A DNA stretch of 7,017 nucleotides from Alphaproteobacteria bacterium (lineage in GTDB: Bacteria; Pseudomonadota; Alphaproteobacteria; ATCC43930; CGMCC-115725), in assembly GCA_005884825.1 (NCBI GenBank), contig VAZT01000266.1:1-7017 (forward strand), written 5' to 3'. Within the stretch, counting starts at the first letter, position 1; each line of letters starts with the position of its first letter. The notes beneath the pieces were generated by a model that saw only the letters and a list, made by a program, of their open reading frames with translations, did not search any database and was not told where the DNA came from. Below are positions 1-4,846 of the stretch, one piece after another. A program made the position numbers and the translations under genes.

Positions 1-799
1 CGAGCAACGGTGCCGAATCGAGCGCGGCATCCATCAAATCGACCAGGCCATAGATCGTATCGACCCGGGTTTCTTTGATGACCAGGGGGTCGCGCGACAA
101 GGCGCGCAGCATCTCAATGTTGTCGGACGGCTTTATCTTGAGGCCGCGCCCGGTCAAGGTGAGCCTGGGCATCAGGCGCACCCCACCCCACAGGGCCAAT
201 CGGGGCAAGAGGTCCATCGTCGCGCGGCCCCACACCGCCGGCGCGGTCAGGATGACGCCGTCGACATCGGGAACAGGTGTGCCGCTCTCCCGCGTCATCG
301 CCACGACCGCGACTGCACCGCCCATGCTGTCCCCGAGGAGGTAGAGCGGCACTCCCGGGTAGAGGCGGCGCAATATCTGAGATGCCGTCGAGGCATCGGC
401 GGCTAGCGCCGCCCGACCCGGCCACAACCCGCGCCCGGGTGCGGCACCAAAGCCGCGCTGGTCATAGGCGTAGGTCGCGATGCCGTGCCCGGCCCATGCT
501 TCGCCCGGGGCCTCGAAGGCGTTGCTGTAATCGTTGAACCCGTGCAAGGCGAGGATCACCGCCTTGACTGGGCGATCTGGCAACCATTTGCGGAGCGGCA
601 GCACCTGTCCGTCGGCGGCGACAAAGCTCGTTCCGGTAAAACGCGGCATCGGGTGCGGCTCGGATGCCGCACGCGCGGTGCCGATGCCGGCGAGCCGCGC
701 GTCTTCGTCGGTCGTCGGAGCGCAACCCACCGACAGCAGCAGTGCGGCAGCCACCCAACCTCCACAAAGGCCGGAAGCTGTCCGTCGCCGGCGGCTCAC
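1..799 (-). CDS. Alpha/beta hydrolase, predicted lipoprotein (partial, C-terminus off left edge)
   Basis: A serine hydrolase of the monoacylglycerol lipase / serine aminopeptidase S33 (Hydrolase_4) type, probably acting on lipid or ester substrates at the cell envelope; the true substrate is unknown. Reading the minus strand from GTG at 799 gives 266 residues with no stop. Residues 1-26 resemble a lipoprotein signal: SRRRRTA, then a hydrophobic stretch, then LLLSVGC with Cys26 as the lipid site. The oxyanion-region motif LHGFNDYS lies near residue 85 (His86, Gly87). YDQRGFG follows near residue 105, and the nucleophile elbow GDSMGG has Ser158. The catalytic Asp and His should lie beyond the window, as such proteins usually have about 300-330 residues. 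An in-frame TTG at 820, preceded by AGGAAG, is an alternative start; I prefer 799 because it gives a compact signal peptide. It is transcribed away from the zf-CHCC/polA pair. The family call is firm, the start less so. Confidence 0.87.
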   Translation of the reverse strand, partial: MSRRRRTASGLCGGWVAAALLLSVGCAPTTDEDARLAGIGTARAASEPHPMPRFTGTSFVAADGQVLPLRKWLPDRPVKAVILALHGFNDYSNAFEAPGEAWAGHGIATYAYDQRGFGAAPGRGLWPGRAALAADASTASQILRRLYPGVPLYLLGDSMGGAVAVVAMTRESGTPVPDVDGVILTAPAVWGRATMDLLPRLALWGGVRLMPRLTLTGRGLKIKPSDNIEMLRALSRDPLVIKETRVDTIYGLVDLMDAALDSAPLL

Positions 800-848
800 G
801 CGTTCTTGTCGGTGCCGCAAGCGCGAATCTGCTTCCTGGAGGGGATCG

Positions 849-876
849 TTGATTGTGGAGCGGTGAAGCGTATCAT
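849..876 (+). promoter_or_regulatory. Candidate sigma-70-type promoter for the zf-CHCC/polA unit
   Basis: TTGATT at 849-854 and TATCAT at 871-876 are separated by 16 bases, matching the -35 and -10 consensus at four and five of six positions. Transcription would start near 883, leaving a leader of about 37 bases before the ATG at 920. The match was found by eye. The position between two divergent genes supports it, but no experiment does. Confidence 0.4.
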
Positions 877-880
877 CATA
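875..880 (-). promoter_or_regulatory. Possible minus-strand -10 element for the hydrolase gene
   Basis: On the minus strand TATGAT reads from 880 to 875, overlapping the plus-strand TATCAT. No convincing -35 lies at the proper distance upstream of it. A perfect TTGACA at 888-883 is only two bases upstream of TATGAT, so it cannot pair with it, and no good -10 follows it at 16-18 bases. The hydrolase must be transcribed from this 120-base gap or from within the neighbouring gene, so this is the best guess only. Confidence 0.22.
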
Positions 881-919
881 CTTGTCAAACGGTCAGGCTC
901 GCAGGCCGGCACCGAAACC

Positions 920-1150
920 ATGTCCCAGTCGCATATGGGCCCTTTCGAAACCATCTACATCAACGAGACGGTTGCTGCCTGCAATGGTGGGGGTGGGGCG
1001 CTCGGCCACCCCAGGGTATTTCTGAATCTTGGGCGCGACGGTAAGGTCGAATGCCCTTATTGCTCCCGTCTCTTTGTCAACCGCGCGATGCAAGAACCCG
1101 CCGGCGGCGCGACTGCACCGCCCCGGAAGTCGGAAGAGCGCAATGCCTGA
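920..1150 (+). CDS. Zinc-finger CHCC domain protein (NDUFS6-like)
   Basis: A 76-residue protein of the zf-CHCC family, which is related to the mitochondrial complex I accessory subunit NDUFS6. Bacterial members are small presumed zinc-binding proteins; in alphaproteobacteria the homologue can be a complex I accessory subunit. The putative zinc ligands are Cys21 (VAACNGG), His30 (ALGHPRVFL), Cys45 and Cys48 (VECPYCSRLF), in the order and spacing expected. The last 24 residues are Pro/Ala/Arg-rich and probably flexible. The ATG at 920 is chosen because it precedes the conserved domain. An ATG at 935 would also keep all ligands, and a GTG at 863 lies inside the candidate promoter. No clear ribosome binding site is visible at any of them. 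The stop is 11 bases before polA, suggesting cotranscription. Confidence 0.85.
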   Translation: MSQSHMGPFETIYINETVAACNGGGGALGHPRVFLNLGRDGKVECPYCSRLFVNRAMQEPAGGATAPPRKSEERNA

Positions 1151-1153
1151 GTG

Positions 1154-1158
1154 AAGGA
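1154..1158 (+). promoter_or_regulatory. Ribosome binding site supporting the GTG start of polA
   Basis: AAGGA ends three bases before the GTG at 1162, a slightly short spacing. The reading frame is open further upstream, to 1051, but that part overlaps the zf-CHCC gene and has no recognisable similarity to Pol I. GTG 1162 is therefore the most reasonable start. Confidence 0.5.
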
Positions 1159-1161
1159 ACC

Positions 1162-4029
1162 GTGGACGAGATCATCATCGAACCGATCGTTTCCGAACCC
1201 CGCCCGACAGCCGCGGCGCATCCCCCTTCGGCAGCGCCGCACCACGTATATCTGATCGACGGCTCGGGGTTCATCTTCCGAGCCTATTTTGCGCGCGCGA
1301 AGGATCCCAAGGCAGAGCGGTTCCAGCGCCAATCCGATGGCATGGCGACGGAAGTCGTCATGCATTTCAGCAATATGCTGGACAAATATTTGAGGGATAC
1401 CGATGCCGACCACATAGCCGTGATCTTCGATGCTTCCGGCCGCAGCTTCCGCAATGAGATTTACGATCAGTACAAGGCGAACCGCCGGGAGATGCCGGAT
1501 GATCTCGCGCCGCAACTGGCGCATGTGCGGCAGGCGGCGGACGCCTTCGGCGTCTGCCGGATCGAGATGGATGGGTTCGAGGCCGACGATTTGATCGCCA
1601 CCTACGCGCGACACGCCGTAGAGGCGGGCGCCAAGGTGACGATCCTGTCGTCCGACAAGGACATGATGCAGCTGGTCTCGGATGACCGGGTGATGATGCG
1701 CGATCCGATGACGGATCGGCCCATCGGGGAAGCCGAGGTGCGCGAGAAATTTGGGGTCGGGCCGGACAAGGTCATCGATGTACAGGCGCTATGCGGCGAC
1801 AGCACGGACAACGTGCCGGGCGTTCCCGGCATCGGGGTCAAGACCGCGGCCGAGCTGATCAATACCTATGGCGATCTCGAAACCCTGCTGGCGCATGCCA
1901 ATGAGATCAAGCAGCCGAAGCGGCGCGAGACGTTGATCGAAAACGAAGCCAAGGCGCGCTTATCGAAGGAATTGGTCAAGCTCGACAACAAAGTGCCGCT
2001 GCCGTGCCCGTTATCGGCACTCAAAGTCAAGCCATACGACTCAGAAAAGCTTTTTCCATTTCTGGATGAAATGGAGTTGCGCGCCCTCAAATCGCGCATC
2101 GCGCGGCGTCTCGACATAACTGCACCCATTCCAACAGGGCCGATGGAGCCGGTTATCCCGGAAATCCCACCCCTCACCGCGCCGCGCACCTATGCGGTGG
2201 TCGACACGGTCGAGGGCCTCGACCACTGGATCGAGGCGGCGCAGCAGGCAGGTAAAGTCGCGATCTGGGCGGAGGGCAGCAGCGTCGCCGGCTCTCGCCC
2301 GGCCTTGTGCGGGATCGCGCTGGCGCTAGCGCCCGGCCTTGCGGCCTATGTGCCCGTCGGCCATCGCGCAGCCGAGGCCGAGGCCCCCTCCCTGCCGCTT
2401 ATGGGCGGGATTGCCGAGGCGGGTGAGGGCAAGCTGACGCTGGAGCTGGCGATCGAGAAACTGCGCCCGCTCTTTGAGGATCCGGGGGTTCTCAAGATCG
2501 GCCACGATCTCAAGACCACGGCGCATCTGCTGTCACGCTATGGCGTCACACCGGCGCCTTATGACTGCACGATGCTGATGTGTTACGTGCTCGACGGCGG
2601 CCAGTTCGAGCACACGATCGAGAATGTGGTCCGGCGTTGCTTCGAGCACGAGCTGGTCCCCCTGAAAGAGTTGGTCGGCACGGGCAAGAGCCTGATCGCC
2701 TTTGCCGAAGTCGCCCCTGAGAGAGCGCGCGACTTCGCGGCCGAGCGGGCCGACGCGGTGCTGCGCCTGCACATGCTCCTCAAGGCGCGCCTTGTTCGCG
2801 ACAGGATGACCGCCTTCTACGAGACGATCGAACGGCCCCTCGTTCCGGTCGTCGCGGCGATGGAGCGCGAGGGCATCAAGGTCGACCCGACGGCCCTCGC
2901 CGAGCTGTCGCGCGATTTCACGCGCCGCATTGCCGATCTCGAGCAGGCGATTTTCCGCGCCGTCGGCAACGACTTCAACATCGGCTCGACCAAGCAGCTC
3001 GGCGACGTGCTGTTCGAGAAGCTCGGGCTGCCCGGCGGCAAAAAAGGCAAGACCGGCGCCTACGGCACCGACGCCTCGATCCTGGAGGAGCTCGCGCCGT
3101 TGCACGAGGTGCCGAGGCATGTCCTCGAATGGCGCCAGCTGACCAAGCTCAAATCGACCTACGCCGACGCGCTTGCCGAGGAAATCGACCGCGACAGCGG
3201 TCGGGTGCACACCTCATACGCGCTCGCCGTGGCGGCTACGGGACGGTTCTCGTCGAACAATCCCAACCTGCAGAACATCCCGATCCGCACCGAGGAGGGC
3301 CGCCGCATCCGCCGTGCCTTCGTCGCCGAGCCGGGCCATCTGCTGTTGTCGGCCGACTACAGCCAGATCGAATTGCGGCTGGCCGCCCATGTCGCCGACG
3401 TGCCCGAGCTGAAGCAGGCGTTCCGCGACGGGGTGGACATCCACGCGCTGACGGCGAGCCAGGTCTTCGGCGTGCCGCTCGCCGCGATGGACGCCAACAC
3501 GCGGCGGCGCGCGAAAGCGATCAATTTCGGCATCATCTACGGCATCAGCGCTTTTGGCCTCGGGGCGCAAATCGGCGTGCCGCAAAGCGAGGCGGGGGCC
3601 TATATCCGCGCCTATTTCGACCGCTTCCCGGCGATCCGCGCCTATATGGAGCGGATCAAAACCGATTGCCGCCGCACCGGCTATGTCGAGACGATCTTCG
3701 GGCGCAAATGCTTCATCCCCGGCATCCGCGATGCCAACCCGGCCCGCCGCGCGGGGGCCGAGCGGCAGGCGATAAACGCGCCCCTCCAGGGCTCGGCCGC
3801 CGACATCATCAAACGGGCGCGCAGGTCGTCAAGGCAGTCATGGAAGGCGCCTGCGCGCCGCATTGCGAGCTCTCGGTGCCGCTGGTCGTCGAGACCGGCT
3901 GCGCCAAGAGCTGGGACGAGGCGCATTAAAATAAATCGGCCGGGCGCGAGGCCCGGCCGATCGAGGTCATTCAGAATTTCAGCTGCGGTTAGTCGCGCCG
4001 GGTGCCCATCAGCTGCATCAGCATCATGA
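1162..4029 (+). CDS. polA: DNA polymerase I, disrupted near the C-terminus (motif C missing)
   Basis: DNA polymerase I fills gaps and removes RNA primers in replication and repair. The frame from GTG 1162 gives 955 residues. A roughly 20-residue N-terminal extension precedes the 5'-nuclease domain (about 28-320), whose acidic residues are intact: Asp33 (LIDGSGF), Asp90 (IFDASG), Glu140/Asp142/Asp143 (FEADDL), Asp165/Asp167 (SSDKD) and Asp213/Asp216 (GDSTDN). The proofreading-type domain (about 345-540) is degenerate: IWAEGSS stands where FDTETDS is found in E. coli. The polymerase domain (about 560-886) keeps TGRFSSNNPNLQNIP, motif A (Asp732, DYSQIELR), motif B (Arg781, Lys785, Phe789, Tyr793) and INAPLQGSAADIIKRA. 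After Ala886 about 37 expected codons are missing and the frame is lost, so motif C (QVHDE) is absent and residues 887-955 are unrelated. A polymerase made from this sequence should not synthesise DNA, though its 5'-nuclease could work. Identity is certain; whether the lesion is real is not. Confidence 0.95.
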   Translation: MDEIIIEPIVSEPRPTAAAHPPSAAPHHVYLIDGSGFIFRAYFARAKDPKAERFQRQSDGMATEVVMHFSNMLDKYLRDTDADHIAVIFDASGRSFRNEIYDQYKANRREMPDDLAPQLAHVRQAADAFGVCRIEMDGFEADDLIATYARHAVEAGAKVTILSSDKDMMQLVSDDRVMMRDPMTDRPIGEAEVREKFGVGPDKVIDVQALCGDSTDNVPGVPGIGVKTAAELINTYGDLETLLAHANEIKQPKRRETLIENEAKARLSKELVKLDNKVPLPCPLSALKVKPYDSEKLFPFLDEMELRALKSRIARRLDITAPIPTGPMEPVIPEIPPLTAPRTYAVVDTVEGLDHWIEAAQQAGKVAIWAEGSSVAGSRPALCGIALALAPGLAAYVPVGHRAAEAEAPSLPLMGGIAEAGEGKLTLELAIEKLRPLFEDPGVLKIGHDLKTTAHLLSRYGVTPAPYDCTMLMCYVLDGGQFEHTIENVVRRCFEHELVPLKELVGTGKSLIAFAEVAPERARDFAAERADAVLRLHMLLKARLVRDRMTAFYETIERPLVPVVAAMEREGIKVDPTALAELSRDFTRRIADLEQAIFRAVGNDFNIGSTKQLGDVLFEKLGLPGGKKGKTGAYGTDASILEELAPLHEVPRHVLEWRQLTKLKSTYADALAEEIDRDSGRVHTSYALAVAATGRFSSNNPNLQNIPIRTEEGRRIRRAFVAEPGHLLLSADYSQIELRLAAHVADVPELKQAFRDGVDIHALTASQVFGVPLAAMDANTRRRAKAINFGIIYGISAFGLGAQIGVPQSEAGAYIRAYFDRFPAIRAYMERIKTDCRRTGYVETIFGRKCFIPGIRDANPARRAGAERQAINAPLQGSAADIIKRARRSSRQSWKAPARRIASSRCRWSSRPAAPRAGTRRIKINRPGARPGRSRSFRISAAVSRAGCPSAASAS
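3820..3929 (+). pseudogene. polA: Displaced C-terminal tail of DNA polymerase I, out of frame
   Basis: In the frame with codons at 3822, 3825 and so on, the sequence reads AQVVKAVMEGA, then ELSVPLVVETG, then SWDEAH and a TAA at 3927-3929. This matches the normal end of Pol I (E. coli ends VPLLVEVGSGENWDQAH). It is shifted relative to the upstream polA frame, whose last recognisable residues are IIKRA ending at 3819. By comparison with E. coli numbering, residues about 860-896 are absent. The lost length must be a multiple of three plus one base, about 112 bases. The junction is GGGCGCGCAGG, a short GC-repeat context. There is no in-frame start for this piece, so it is a remnant and not a gene. 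Confidence 0.85.
3935..3961 (-). terminator. Intrinsic terminator between convergent genes
   Basis: A perfect 11-base-pair stem (ATCGGCCGGGC with GCCCGGCCGAT) encloses a five-base loop. On the minus strand it is followed by TTATTTTAA, a good U-rich tract, and it lies 27 bases after the stop of the Bax inhibitor-1 gene. On the plus strand it begins six bases after the original polA stop at 3929, but no T run follows, so termination in that direction would be weaker or rely on the stem alone. Confidence 0.82.
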
Positions 4030-4705
4030 AGAGGTTGATGAAGTCGAGATAGAGCCGCAGGGCGCCCATGATCGCCTTTTTGCCGGCGATCTCCGAGCCG
4101 TCGGCCTCGTAGTACATCTCCTTGATCTGCTGGGTGTCCCACGCGGTCAGGCCGGTGAAGACGAGGACGCCGATCACCGAGATCGCGAACTGCAGCGCCG
4201 AGGAGGCGATGAACATGTTGACCAGCGAGGCGATGATTATGCCGATCAGCCCCATGAACAAAAATGAGCCGAACTGCGACAAGTCGCGCCGTGTCGTATA
4301 GCCGTAGAGGCTCATCGCGGCAAAGGTGCCGGCGGTGATGAAGAAGACGCGCGCGACGCTGGCCCCGGTAAACACCAGGAACACCATGGCGAGCGACAAA
4401 CCCATCAGCCCGGCATAGAGCCAGAAAACGAGCTGCAATGTGCTCGCCTGCATCCGCTGCACGCCAAAGCTCATCAGCATCACCAGGCCGAGCGGCGCCA
4501 GGATGACGAGCCAGATCAGCGGTGTCCGCGCGATCGACTCGTAAAAGCCCGAATAGGCCGCGACGTAGGCTACGATACCGGTGAGCGCGAGCCCCGACGC
4601 CATGTAGTTGTAGACGCGGAGCATGTAGTCCCGCAGGCCGACATCGATGCCGACCCCGACGTCCGCCGACCGCACCGTCCAGCGGGGCTGCGAACCTAAA
4701 GCCAT
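3989..4705 (-). CDS. Bax inhibitor-1/YccA family membrane protein
   Basis: A 238-residue inner-membrane protein of the BI-1/YccA (UPF0005) family. Known members include E. coli YccA, an inhibitor or substrate of the FtsH protease, and B. subtilis YetJ, a pH-dependent calcium leak channel. Seven hydrophobic segments can be seen, roughly at residues 35-55, 62-82, 90-112, 117-137, 145-165, 170-190 and 212-234. The two conserved aspartates of the family are present as Asp190 (TAWDTQQIK) and Asp221 (LYLDFINLF). In YetJ the equivalent pair forms the pH/calcium sensor. The start at 4705 is chosen because GGAGGGGG lies three bases upstream of this ATG; the frame extends upstream to 4792 but with charged, non-family sequence. 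It stands alone, 126 bases downstream of the permease gene, and converges on polA. The particular function in this organism is not known. Confidence 0.93.
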   Translation of the reverse strand: MALGSQPRWTVRSADVGVGIDVGLRDYMLRVYNYMASGLALTGIVAYVAAYSGFYESIARTPLIWLVILAPLGLVMLMSFGVQRMQASTLQLVFWLYAGLMGLSLAMVFLVFTGASVARVFFITAGTFAAMSLYGYTTRRDLSQFGSFLFMGLIGIIIASLVNMFIASSALQFAISVIGVLVFTGLTAWDTQQIKEMYYEADGSEIAGKKAIMGALRLYLDFINLFMMLMQLMGTRRD

Positions 4706-4708
4706 AAA

Positions 4709-4716
4709 CCCCCTCC
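4709..4716 (-). promoter_or_regulatory. Strong ribosome binding site of the Bax inhibitor-1 gene
   Basis: The minus strand reads CTTGGAGGGGGTTTATG, with the GGAGG-type core three to eight bases before the ATG at 4705. This is the best Shine-Dalgarno sequence in the window and rules out the longer reading of the frame. Confidence 0.8.
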
Positions 4717-4756
4717 AAGGAGAGAAGCGAGAGCGAGGGAGATTCCTCGTGGCTGC

Positions 4757-4785
4757 GATATTGGCACAAAACAAGATCTTTTCAA
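4757..4785 (-). promoter_or_regulatory. Possible promoter of the Bax inhibitor-1 gene
   Basis: On the minus strand TTGAAA (4785-4780) and AATATC (4762-4757) are 17 bases apart. The -35 is good and the -10 is poor. The surrounding 126-base gap is noticeably richer in A and T than the flanking genes, which fits a promoter. The leader would be about 45 bases. Confidence 0.3.
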
Positions 4786-4820
4786 TACGCACCCGCGGCG
4801 GGGTATCTGAGCAAGATCCT

Positions 4821-4846
4821 TTACGGAAACGCTATTCGTTCCGTAA
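4821..4846 (-). other. Hairpin overlapping the stop codon of the permease gene
   Basis: TTACGGAA and TTCCGTAA form a perfect inverted repeat of eight bases with a ten-base spacer. Allowing one bulged T the stem extends to ten pairs around a five-base loop (TTACGGAACG, loop AATAG, CGTTTCCGTAA). The left arm on the minus strand is the last codons of the permease, and the TAG stop is in the loop region. No T run follows in either direction. It may be a mRNA 3'-end or processing hairpin rather than a classical terminator. Confidence 0.45.

Noticed and set aside
462..767. Minus-strand frame with an ATG at 767 in the hydrolase region
   Set aside because: Its product is Arg/Ala-rich without motifs, whereas another minus-strand frame gives a continuous hydrolase with LHGFNDYS and GDSMGG.
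2533..3210. A 225-codon minus-strand frame inside polA
   Set aside because: It lies antisense to conserved polymerase sequence with no recognisable motif; it is explained by the codon bias of polA.
3811..3830. Programmed ribosomal frameshift in polA
   Set aside because: No slippery heptamer is visible, and shifting frame here would still leave motif C missing, since the bases encoding it are absent from the sequence.
3681..4769. A 362-codon minus-strand frame covering the Bax inhibitor-1 gene and the end of polA
   Set aside because: It is a shifted reading of the same strand as the real membrane protein, lacks hydrophobic segments and is Arg/His-rich; the frame with seven helices and the strong ribosome binding site is the real one.
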